Source: Bacteroidota bacterium
GTDB lineage: Bacteria > Bacteroidota > Bacteroidia > UKL13-3
NCBI GenBank assembly: GCA_947462865.1
Contig: CANHRW010000115.1
Coordinates: 1-6,509 of the forward strand
DNA: 6,509 bases
Direction: 5' to 3'
The position numbers and the translations under genes are program-made. Below, piece by piece: positions 1-5,514 of the stretch. The stretch's first letter is position 1. Each line of letters opens with the position of its first letter. The notes beneath the pieces are model-generated. The model searched no databases and was not told where the DNA came from. It saw only the letters and a program-made list of their open reading frames with translations.

Positions 1-332
1 AAGAAGAAGATTTGAAATTTATGAGAGATTTATTTGATTTAACCATTGCACATCAGCAATCTTTTAACGAATTGATCAATTCTAAGACACAGAATTGGGA
101 ACAAGACCGCATTGCCATGGTTGATATTTTATTGATGCGAATGGCTTTGTGCGAATTACTCTATTTTCCATACATTCCAGTAAAGGTGAGTATCAATGAA
201 TACCTTGAATTGGCAAAGTTGTATAGCACTCCTAACAGCCATGGGTTTATCAATGGTGTTTTAGACAAAATTCAATTACAACTTAAAGCCAACCAACAAA
301 TTAATAAACAAGGTAGGGGATTAGTTGAATAA
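1..332 (+). CDS. nusB: Transcription antitermination factor NusB, C-terminal part (5' truncated by window edge)
   Basis: The reading frame (first full codon at base 3) is open to the left edge, so this is the 3' end of a gene; 109 residues are visible. NusB binds boxA RNA with NusE (ribosomal protein S10) in the cytoplasm and supports antitermination, mainly on rRNA operons. The visible part carries the hallmark second half of the NusB fold: a W-E-x-D-R-I-A segment, then helices reading ILLMRMALCELLYFP, then IPVKVSINEYLELAK, and the closing LYSTPNSHGFINGVLDKI. From family knowledge, Bacteroidota NusB proteins are often about 300 residues, with an extra N-terminal region that would lie outside this window. 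The TTG at 12 is not a credible start because the frame stays open upstream of it. The gene is followed after 28 nt by the DUF1573 lipoprotein gene, the usual order in this phylum. The short polar C-terminal tail after the last helix is unremarkable. Confidence 0.93.
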   Translation, partial: EEDLKFMRDLFDLTIAHQQSFNELINSKTQNWEQDRIAMVDILLMRMALCELLYFPYIPVKVSINEYLELAKLYSTPNSHGFINGVLDKIQLQLKANQQINKQGRGLVE

Positions 333-360
333 GATTTTTTAAAATTGTAAAACAAATCAC

Positions 361-828
361 ATGAAAAGAATTTATTTTTTTGCAGCAAACTTGTTACTTT
401 TTATAAGCTTACAGTCTTGTTCTAACAATTCACAAAAAGCATCTACAGATTTGGTAGAGAATCCGATTTCTGCAACAGATCCAAATGCAAGTATTGCAGA
501 AAATGCTCCAATGATGAGTTTTGACGAGCTAACGCATGATTTTGGTAAAATCAAAGAAGGGGAGGTCATTACTTATCGATTCAAATTTAAAAATACAGGA
601 AAGTCTGATTTGTTAATTTCTAGTGCATCTGCTTCATGTGGCTGTACAGTGCCTAGCTACCCTAAAGAGCCTATTGCTCCCGGTGCAGAGGCCGGAATAG
701 ACGTGCAATTCAACAGCAAAGATAAATCGGGTATGTTCGATAAAACCATTACCATCATTGCCAATACCATTCCAAATGACAACCATTTGGCCATTAAAGG
801 AGAAGTTATTTCAGAATCAATCAACTAA
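361..828 (+). CDS. DUF1573 domain lipoprotein
   Basis: This 155-residue protein is predicted to be exported and lipid-anchored. A short basic start (MKR) and a hydrophobic stretch end in a lipobox, L17-Q-S-C20, with Cys20 as the predicted lipidated residue. Residues 21-50 form a polar, probably flexible linker. Residues 51-150 match DUF1573, an immunoglobulin-like beta domain: an F-D-E-L-T-H-D-F-G-K-I-K-E-G-E opening, an F-K-F-K-N-T-G-K-S-D-L strand, the conserved S-C-G-C-T-V-P core (Cys93, Cys95), then P-I-A-P-G and a closing I-K-G-E-V. The family is common in Bacteroidota and has no established biochemical role. Surface or periplasmic placement cannot be settled: there is no acidic cluster just after Cys20 of the kind reported as a surface-export signal in some Bacteroidota. 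It lies 28 nt after nusB and 17 nt before yajC, so co-transcription is likely. The ATG at 361 gives an intact signal peptide and is a secure start. Confidence 0.92.
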   Translation: MKRIYFFAANLLLFISLQSCSNNSQKASTDLVENPISATDPNASIAENAPMMSFDELTHDFGKIKEGEVITYRFKFKNTGKSDLLISSASASCGCTVPSYPKEPIAPGAEAGIDVQFNSKDKSGMFDKTITIIANTIPNDNHLAIKGEVISESIN

Positions 829-845
829 TTTTAAAACATATTAAT

Positions 846-1181
846 ATGATGAACAGTTTATTTTTAATGGGACCTCCTCCGGGAGGTGCTCAAGGCGGTG
901 GCGAATTAATGAACCTATTGCCATTTGTATTGATTTTTGTGGTATTTTATTTTTTCATGATTTATCCGCAGATGAAAAAAAATAAAGCCCAAAAGAAATT
1001 CAGAGAAACGCTTGGTAAAGGTGATAAAATTATTACCATTGGTGGCGTGCATGCTAAAATTATTGAAGCAAACGAAACTACTTTCTTAATTGAAAGCGAA
1101 GGCAGCAAATTGAGAATTGATAGAACTGCTGTATCTATGGAGGCTTCTCAGGCTTTGAACGCGCCTGCTAAAAAAGACTAA
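846..1181 (+). CDS. yajC: Preprotein translocase subunit YajC
   Basis: YajC is a small inner-membrane protein that associates with SecDF and the SecYEG translocon and is not strictly essential in the bacteria studied. The 111-residue length fits the family. A Gly/Pro-rich N-terminus (residues 9-19) precedes one membrane helix at about 23-41, rich in Phe and Val and ending in the family-typical I-Y-P-Q. A Lys-rich cytoplasmic segment then leads into the conserved small domain, seen as L-G-K-G-D-K-I-I-T-I-G-G-V-H-A (residues 56-70) followed by strands ending in L-R-I-D-R-T-A-V. The gene begins ATG-ATG; either codon would serve, and the first is used here. It lies 17 nt after the DUF1573 gene and 49 nt before coaE, with a strong hairpin filling most of the latter gap. 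In many Bacteroidota a YbbR-like gene sits between yajC and coaE; none is present here. Confidence 0.96.
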   Translation: MMNSLFLMGPPPGGAQGGGELMNLLPFVLIFVVFYFFMIYPQMKKNKAQKKFRETLGKGDKIITIGGVHAKIIEANETTFLIESEGSKLRIDRTAVSMEASQALNAPAKKD

Positions 1182-1189
1182 TTTAACGG

Positions 1190-1222
1190 GTTCAGCGGAA
1201 AGCCGAAGGCTTTCCGCTGAAC
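1190..1222. repeat. Perfect 15-bp inverted repeat (hairpin) between yajC and coaE
   Basis: The left arm GTTCAGCGGAAAGCC (1190-1204) and right arm GGCTTTCCGCTGAAC (1208-1222) are exact reverse complements separated by GAA. Nine of the 15 pairs are G-C, much richer than the surrounding DNA. The C-GAA-G loop is a type known to be unusually stable in DNA mini-hairpins. It starts 8 nt after the yajC stop and ends 8 nt before the coaE ATG. No run of T follows on either strand, so it is not a textbook intrinsic terminator. It could be a terminator or attenuator, an RNA-processing structure, or a copy of a dispersed palindromic repeat. The sequence shows only the structure; the role is inference. Confidence 0.85.
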
Positions 1223-1230
1223 TTACTCCT

Positions 1231-1812
1231 ATGAAAAAAATAGGCATTACAGGCAATATTGGAAGTGGTAAATCTACTTTAACAAAAGTATTCTCATTAA
1301 TGGGAATTCCTGTTTATGATGCCGATTCTAGGGCCAAATGGCTCATGCAAAATCAGCCCGAAATTCAAAGAGGCTTAATTGCAATCTTTGGTGAGGAGGT
1401 ATATGACCACAACCAAATTTTAAACAGGGTTTACCTGGCCAATTTGGTATTCCAACGGCCCAACTTGTTAGCTCAACTCAACGCCCTGGTTCATCCATTG
1501 GTGTTTGCAGATTTTGACCACTGGTTAGCTATTCAAAATGCACCCTATATAGTAAAAGAAGCAGCACTGTTAATTGAAAGTGAATCTTACAAACAATTAG
1601 ATGAACTTATTTTAGTATGTGCTCCAGAACACATACGCATCCAGAGAACCATGGAAAGAGATGGCACTAGCCGAGAAGCTGTTGAAGCCAGAATGAAAAA
1701 CCAAATGGAAGAATCGCTTAAAATTCCTTTTGCCAAATACATTGTTCAAAACGATGGTACGCAATTGCTCATTCCACAAATCATGCGCATTCATGAAATG
1801 CTTGTTGGGTAG
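1231..1812 (+). CDS. coaE: Dephospho-CoA kinase
   Basis: CoaE carries out the last step of coenzyme A synthesis in the cytoplasm, using ATP to phosphorylate the 3'-hydroxyl of the ribose in dephospho-CoA. The 193-residue length is normal. The P-loop G8-N-I-G-S-G-K-S-T16 is near the N-terminus. The motif V-Y-D-A-D (28-32) supplies the substrate-site acidic residue (Asp32), followed by the usual S-R-A-K. The family motifs L-N-A-L-V-H-P (83-89) and V-K-E-A-A-L-L-I-E (108-116) are both present, and the lid-region Arg segment R-I-Q-R-T-M-E-R-D-G (136-145) is intact. All key features of an active enzyme are visible. The ATG at 1231 sits directly before the P-loop strand, so the start is secure. The gene follows yajC after 49 nt that contain a strong hairpin, which may limit read-through or affect initiation. 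It converges with the helicase gene, leaving only 14 nt between the two stop codons. Confidence 0.96.
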   Translation: MKKIGITGNIGSGKSTLTKVFSLMGIPVYDADSRAKWLMQNQPEIQRGLIAIFGEEVYDHNQILNRVYLANLVFQRPNLLAQLNALVHPLVFADFDHWLAIQNAPYIVKEAALLIESESYKQLDELILVCAPEHIRIQRTMERDGTSREAVEARMKNQMEESLKIPFAKYIVQNDGTQLLIPQIMRIHEMLVG

Positions 1813-1826
1813 TATTAACAAGCCAA

Positions 1827-4115
1827 TTAGGCAGTTAAAATTTTAAGTTTAGCAAATTTCAAAACCAGTACTTTTTTTCCGCTAGCCTCAAACTCAATAT
1901 TGGCTTTGCGGTTGTCTCCACTGCCGTCTATTTGCAGCACCATTCCTTTACCAAAACGTTGGTGTTCTACCTGCATACCTTGGACCAATTGAGATGTGTC
2001 ATCTCCTACAAAATCGGGGTCAGGCGCTGGTTTATGAGTCGCTTCGTTCTTTTTAGGAAGCGGTTTCAATCCACCCGATAATATTTTTTTAGGCAATCCG
2101 CTCAAAGTTCTGCTAGAAGGGTCTTGTCTATTGCTATCGGCCTGGTTGGCTTTGCCCAATACATTTTCAAAATTTAAAAATTCAGGATTGATTTCTTGTA
2201 AGAAACGGCTAGGTTCTGCATACACAATTGAACCAAAGCGGAACCTTGATGTGGCAAAAGTCAAAGTCAGTTTTTTCATGGCTCTTGTTAAGGCAACATA
2301 AAACAAACGCCTTTCTTCTTCCAACTCCTGACGGCTGTTCAATGCCAATTGAGAAGGGAATAAATTTTCTTCTAAACCTACCACATACACATATTTAAAT
2401 TCAAGCCCTTTAGCTGAGTGGATGGTCATTAAACTGACATGGTCTTTGTCTTCGTTTTTGTTTTGGTCGTCATTGGTTAGCAATGCCACATCCGACATAA
2501 AATCTGCCAATAATTTGTTCTCCAAAACACCGTCATCATCGGCCGTTTCTTGCACACTGAATTCTTTGATGCCACTCAACAATTCTTCAATGTTCTCGTA
2601 ACGAGCAATGCCCTCAACTGTTTTGTCTTCGTATAAATTTTTTAACACGCCACTTTGTTTGGCAATATACATGGCCACATCATAGGCATTCTTGTTTAAA
2701 ATTGTTTGGAAGCTCTGAATCATGGTTACAAAATCGGAAATGGCTGTTGCGCCTTTAATGCCATACTGTTCCAAATTTTCCATTACCGCCCATAAACTTT
2801 TTTGTTCACGGTCGGCCAAAACCATTAATTTGTCCATACTGGTTTTGCCAATGCCTCTGGTTGGGTAATTGATAATGCGCTTGAGTGCTTCTTCATCATT
2901 TGGGTTCAATACCACCCTGAAGTAAGCCAATAAATCTTTGATTTCTTTGCGTTGGTAAAAAGACATTCCTCCATAGATTTTATAGGGGATATTCATTTTT
3001 CGCAATGCTTCTTCTAAGGCCCTACTTTGTGCATTGGTTCGGTACAAAATGGCAAAATCTTCGTTCATCACATGGCTGTTCATCTTTTCTTGAAAGATTG
3101 AGGAAGCCACCAATTTGCCTTCTTCGTTATCGGTGAGTGCTTTGATTACTTTAATCCGGTCGCCATTTTCATTGTCGGTCCAAACCGATTTTTTAATTTG
3201 GTCTTTGTTTTTATCTATTACACTTGAAGCAGCATTGACAATGGTTTGCGTGCTTCTGTAGTTTTGTTCAAGTTTAAAAGTTTTTACATCTGGAAAGTCT
3301 TTTTGAAAGCCCAAAATGTTTTTAATATTGGCACCTCTAAATGCGTAAATACTTTGGGCATCGTCTCCTACAACAGCAATATTTTGGTGTACAGCTGCCA
3401 ATTTTTTTACAATCATGTACTGTGCGTGGTTGGTGTCTTGAAACTCATCCACCATGATGTATCTGAATAGGTGCTGGTATTTATTTAAAATATCTAAATG
3501 GTTGCTAAATAGCTTGTGTGTATTCACCAATAAATCGTCAAAATCCATTGCTCCTGCTCTGAAACAACGGTCTTGATAAGCTTTAAAAAGCATGCCAAAT
3601 TTAGGCCTGCCACTTTCATTGTCATACGCTGAAAGTTCATCGTTCATTAAATATTCTTCAGCGCTAAGCAAGCCGTTTTTAGCAGATGAAATACGGGTTA
3701 ACATATTGCCTGGCTTGTATAGTTTTTCGTCGAGGTTCATTTCATTCACAATGGTTTTAATCAAGCTCTTGCTATCGTCACTATCGTAAATGGTAAAGTT
3801 TCTTGGGTAACCAATGCGTTCACTTTCCGACCTCAGAATTCTTGAGAAAATGCTGTGAAAAGTTCCCATCCAAATGTTCTTAGCTTCTAGGCCAACAGCT
3901 TGTTGTACCCGGTGCCTCATTTCTTTAGCAGCCTTATTGGTAAAAGTCAATGACAAAATTTGAAAAGGATCTACATCATGCCTCAACATGTGTACAATGC
4001 GGTAAGTCAATACCCTTGTTTTGCCTGATCCAGCACCTGCAACAATCATTACAGGCCCATCTATTTGTTCAACGGCAGCACGTTGTGCCGGGTTCAATGT
4101 TTGAAGGTAATCCAC
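1827..4115 (-). CDS. uvrD: UvrD/PcrA-type superfamily 1A DNA helicase
   Basis: This is a 3'-to-5' ATP-dependent DNA helicase of the UvrD/PcrA family, expected to act in nucleotide excision repair, mismatch repair and removal of replication or recombination blocks. Numbered on the 762-residue form, it shows the Q motif L-N-P-A-Q (7-11), Walker A A-G-A-G-S-G-K-T (26-33), motif Ia T-F-T-N-K-A-A-K-E-M, Walker B V-D-E-F-Q-D (222-227), motif III V-V-G-D-D-A-Q-S-I-Y-A-F-R-G (248-261), motif IV N-Y-R-S-T (285-289), motif V T-I-H-S-A-K-G-L-E-F (564-573) and motif VI R-R-L-F-Y-V-A-L-T-R-A (602-612). A polar linker (about 651-711) leads to the C-terminal UvrD/PcrA tudor-like segment beginning G-M-Q-V-E-H-Q-R-F-G-K-G. 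No ATG lies in frame before Walker A. GTG at 4115 gives the family-like start (M)DYLQTLNPAQ; the GTGs at 4142 and 4139 would add 9 or 8 atypical residues. A hairpin upstream separates it from the small-gene pair. Whether to call it uvrD or pcrA is a matter of naming. Confidence 0.96.
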   Translation of the reverse strand: MDYLQTLNPAQRAAVEQIDGPVMIVAGAGSGKTRVLTYRIVHMLRHDVDPFQILSLTFTNKAAKEMRHRVQQAVGLEAKNIWMGTFHSIFSRILRSESERIGYPRNFTIYDSDDSKSLIKTIVNEMNLDEKLYKPGNMLTRISSAKNGLLSAEEYLMNDELSAYDNESGRPKFGMLFKAYQDRCFRAGAMDFDDLLVNTHKLFSNHLDILNKYQHLFRYIMVDEFQDTNHAQYMIVKKLAAVHQNIAVVGDDAQSIYAFRGANIKNILGFQKDFPDVKTFKLEQNYRSTQTIVNAASSVIDKNKDQIKKSVWTDNENGDRIKVIKALTDNEEGKLVASSIFQEKMNSHVMNEDFAILYRTNAQSRALEEALRKMNIPYKIYGGMSFYQRKEIKDLLAYFRVVLNPNDEEALKRIINYPTRGIGKTSMDKLMVLADREQKSLWAVMENLEQYGIKGATAISDFVTMIQSFQTILNKNAYDVAMYIAKQSGVLKNLYEDKTVEGIARYENIEELLSGIKEFSVQETADDDGVLENKLLADFMSDVALLTNDDQNKNEDKDHVSLMTIHSAKGLEFKYVYVVGLEENLFPSQLALNSRQELEEERRLFYVALTRAMKKLTLTFATSRFRFGSIVYAEPSRFLQEINPEFLNFENVLGKANQADSNRQDPSSRTLSGLPKKILSGGLKPLPKKNEATHKPAPDPDFVGDDTSQLVQGMQVEHQRFGKGMVLQIDGSGDNRKANIEFEASGKKVLVLKFAKLKILTA

Positions 4116-4186
4116 CTTACGAAAATAAGCCAGAATCACCACTAATAGCGGCTAAGATTTCAACACGCCAATGCGCCTTTTAATCA

Positions 4187-4215
4187 AAATTGGGGATAAA
4201 ATTTATCCCCAATTT
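4187..4215 (-). terminator. 14-bp palindromic hairpin, probable terminator of the small-gene pair
   Basis: The arms AAATTGGGGATAAA (4187-4200) and TTTATCCCCAATTT (4202-4215) are perfect reverse complements around one central base. The four G-C pairs sit mid-stem, flanked by A-T pairs. Read on the minus strand it lies 10 nt past the stop of the gene at 4226-4531 and continues into TTTTGATTAAAAGG, so it fits a T-flanked intrinsic terminator for that gene. On the plus strand the downstream side (AATTTAATTT) is also T-rich, but no plus-strand gene ends here. It implies that the helicase gene is transcribed separately from the small pair. Confidence 0.65.
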
Positions 4216-4225
4216 AATTTAGAAT

Positions 4226-4531
4226 TTAGAGTTCAGGATTGTTTTGAAAATCCATGTATGTATACACCAAATTGGTTTTCACCAATTGTTTTCCTTCCAA
4301 TTTACAATTGTTACTTGGATGTAGCTTTAAACCTCCGTATTCATTGGTTATTGCAGAAATATTCCAGCCTCTATTGTACATTTCACTTTTTAAAGATTGC
4401 AAATAATAAGAACGACTGGTGCACCAACCTTGTTTGGTTATTTCCATATTGTAACAACGCAACAATTCTTTGTCAGAACAGGCGGCATGGTATTCGCGAT
4501 TATCGCTGTTGATTTTTGAATAATCTATCAT
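4226..4531 (-). CDS. Small hypothetical protein, 101 aa
   Basis: I do not recognise this family. The protein is probably soluble: no signal peptide or membrane segment is visible. It is rich in Tyr, Asn and charged residues and has four cysteines (18, 26, 37, 76) that are not in an obvious metal-binding spacing. The central part (about 21-62) reads like a compact helical segment, with a W-C-T-S-R-S-Y-Y-L-Q-S-L-K-S-E-M core. Residues 64-101 are polar and end N-N-P-E-L. It begins 3 nt after the stop of the upstream gene at 4535-4903, so the two are very likely co-transcribed and translationally coupled, and a hairpin follows its stop. The plus-strand frame across the same bases gives a Cys/Trp/Phe-rich product with no domain sense, so the minus strand is preferred. 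A real gene is likely; its function is unknown. Confidence 0.7.
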   Translation of the reverse strand: MIDYSKINSDNREYHAACSDKELLRCYNMEITKQGWCTSRSYYLQSLKSEMYNRGWNISAITNEYGGLKLHPSNNCKLEGKQLVKTNLVYTYMDFQNNPEL

Positions 4532-4534
4532 TTT

Positions 4535-4903
4535 CTATAAATATTGAATTTCACTTAATTGAGAAGTAAAGCTGCTAATATTTCCTTGAACCAATAATAC
4601 ATAGCGCTGTTGAACCAATACTTGGTATACCTGTCTGGCTTTTTTATTGACAGATATGGCACCAGTAAATTGTTTGTTTTCATCAAAATACAACAACAAA
4701 CTATTCTTGATTCCATATAAATCTATCAGTGTGTTCAAATGTGAATGCACACAATGAACTAGCAATCCTTTACTTTCACTAATTTGAGATTTGTTAACAT
4801 GTAAAAATGGTTTGGGTAGTTCTACCAATTCAATTGCAAGATCTTTTGCCTTTTTATTCTTATAGGCTAGGCTAGCCATATTTTTACTTATTTTTTGTTC
4901 CAT
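4535..4903 (-). CDS. Small hypothetical protein, 122 aa
   Basis: I do not recognise this family. The 122-residue product has a Lys-rich N-terminus (1-20) without a signal peptide. Residues about 45-110 alternate hydrophobic and polar residues, with likely strands at G-L-L-V-H-C-V, S-L-L-L-Y-F-D, F-T-G-A-I-S-V and Y-V-L-L-V-Q-G and a helix around K-K-A-R-Q-V-Y-Q-V-L. This suggests a small cytoplasmic alpha/beta domain, but that is only a reading of the pattern. It is first in a two-gene unit with the 101-residue gene, 3 nt downstream. The ATG at 4903 follows an A/T-rich stretch typical of starts in this phylum. A possible promoter -7 element lies about 107 bp upstream at 5010-5017. The gene diverges from the lipoprotein gene at 5265. 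Partnership of the two small proteins is inferred only from spacing. Confidence 0.7.
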   Translation of the reverse strand: MEQKISKNMASLAYKNKKAKDLAIELVELPKPFLHVNKSQISESKGLLVHCVHSHLNTLIDLYGIKNSLLLYFDENKQFTGAISVNKKARQVYQVLVQQRYVLLVQGNISSFTSQLSEIQYL

Positions 4904-5264
4904 TGATTTTTATAATTTAATTGATGCTGAGATACAAACAAAAATGTTTGAGAGCTGAAATGCCCTTTTGAGACTGGTGGCAAACGGATACATAGATTTT
5001 TTTTCATGGCAAAAATATTTTTTGCATGAAGAAGGCTTTTGCTAAATCAGGAATGTGTAGTTCTAGATTTTTTGACCAGATGGCCCGCATTGCTCTACCA
5101 CCGTGGATCTAACTCGGTTGGTATTCTTTTTAAGAATTCTTAATGCACTACAAAGGTAAAATAGTTTTCAGGAACTATGCAAGAAAAAAAATGAAATCAA
5201 CTAAAAGCAAGCTTTTGCTTAACTTGCAAGTGGCTCATTTTTTAGTGCCTTCATTAGCTAACCA
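4904..5264. other. Divergent intergenic region without a firm gene
   Basis: About 360 bp separate two divergent units. Contents seen, left to right: an AT-rich leader for the minus-strand gene; a minus-strand frame (5090 down to 4917) of 28 codons, a TGA, then 28 more codons; an imperfect 24-bp palindrome (5005-5028); a patch at about 5078-5120 that is richer in G and C than its surroundings; a perfect 14-bp palindrome TTAAGAATTCTTAA (5130-5143); a 6-bp stem with a 6-nt loop (5161-5178); and a stem AAGCAA/TTGCTT with loop GCTT (5205-5220). The promoters of both units must lie here, but none is clear. No complete tRNA folds from it. Confidence 0.6.
5005..5028. promoter_or_regulatory. Imperfect 24-bp palindrome with a possible Bacteroidota -7 element
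   Basis: The two 12-base halves, CATGGCAAAAAT and ATTTTTTGCATG, match as reverse complements at 10 of 12 positions. Inside it, CAAAAATA (5010-5017) reads TATTTTTG on the minus strand, an exact match to the Bacteroidota sigma -7 consensus TAnnTTTG, about 107 bp before the start of the gene ending at 4903. No good -33 TTTG is seen at the usual spacing. The overlap of a symmetrical site and a -7 element would suit an operator, but AT-rich DNA gives such matches by chance. Confidence 0.25.
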
Positions 5265-5268
5265 ATGA
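5191..5268 (+). CDS. Possible 25-codon leader ORF overlapping the lipoprotein start
   Basis: An ATG directly after a run of A (a favourable start context in this phylum) opens a 25-codon frame. The peptide begins with a basic stretch, M-K-S-T-K-S-K, followed by L-L-L-N-L-Q-V-A-H-F-L-V. Its TGA overlaps the lipoprotein ATG as ATGA, the classic arrangement for translational coupling. A short stem (5205-5220) lies inside it. It may be a leader peptide or small membrane peptide, but an open frame of this length is also quite likely by chance, and no homology can be judged. Confidence 0.25.
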   Translation: MKSTKSKLLLNLQVAHFLVPSLANQ

Positions 5269-5513
5269 AATTAAAAATTATTCTGCCTTGTCTGTTATGT
5301 TTTGCCTTATTAGGATGTGATTTTGAGCCTTTAGATGAAAACGACAAAGGTTATTACCATTATGTGTCGCCATCTGTTGATGCTAGAGGCCGTTTCAGGA
5401 AAGGTCATTTCAGAAAATCAATGAGTACAAACAAGAATGTATTCAAGAATAGAGCCCGTTCAAGGTATTATTATCAAACAAGGGGCAAGTATAGAAGAAA
5501 AAAAAAGAGTTAA
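5265..5513 (+). CDS. Small lipoprotein with acidic neck and strongly basic tail, 82 aa
   Basis: The first 18 residues are a clear lipoprotein signal: M-K-L-K, a hydrophobic core, and the lipobox L-L-G-C18. The predicted mature protein is only 65 residues long. Just after Cys18, residues 19-27 hold five acidic residues (D19, E21, D24, E25, D27). From residue 41 to the end there are 18 Arg/Lys in 42 residues and no acidic ones, with aromatic runs (Y68-Y70) and an R-R-K-K-K-S end. I do not recognise a family. The acidic stretch after the lipid anchor could act as a Bacteroidota surface-export signal, and the basic tail could contact polyanions such as LPS, nucleic acid or polysaccharide; both ideas are inference. 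The gene is 1 nt from the next one, so it is first, or second after a possible leader ORF, in a three-gene unit. The signal peptide makes the ATG at 5265 secure. Confidence 0.8.
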   Translation: MKLKIILPCLLCFALLGCDFEPLDENDKGYYHYVSPSVDARGRFRKGHFRKSMSTNKNVFKNRARSRYYYQTRGKYRRKKKS

Positions 5514-5514
5514 T

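Noticed and set aside
12..332. TTG at 12 as the start of a short complete nusB
   Set aside because: The frame continues open to the window edge with plausible coding residues (E-E-D) before it, and the visible part is only the C-terminal part of the protein.
1800..1823. 7-bp stem GCTTGTT/AACAAGC with a 10-nt loop spanning the coaE stop codon, as a terminator between convergent genes
   Set aside because: The stem is short, the loop is large and no T-run follows on either strand. It may help, but it cannot be supported as a terminator.
3246..4183. Plus-strand frames (65-77 codons) within and at the start of the helicase gene
   Set aside because: They are antisense shadows of a fully conserved helicase and show no domain features of their own.
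4171..4512. 113-codon plus-strand frame opposite the 101-residue gene
   Set aside because: Its product is rich in Cys, Trp and Phe in no domain-like order, overlaps the terminator hairpin, and lies antisense to a frame that is well placed in an operon.
5075..5130. tRNA-like fragments: GGTAGAGCA on the minus strand and ACTCGGTTGGTA on the plus strand resemble D-arm sequence
   Set aside because: No matching anticodon arm, T-arm with TTCRA loop or acceptor stem can be built around either, so this is not a tRNA and is too weak to call an integration-site remnant.
5161..5178. Short stem ATAGTT/AACTAT with loop TTCAGG, considered as a T-arm or terminator
   Set aside because: The loop does not match the T-loop consensus, the stem is AT-rich and short, and no gene ends upstream on the plus strand.
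5437..5514. N-terminal extension of the VOC-family protein to the ATG at 5437
   Set aside because: It overlaps the lipoprotein gene in another frame, adds 26 residues without family similarity, and the ATG at 5515 fits both the family start and the operon spacing.
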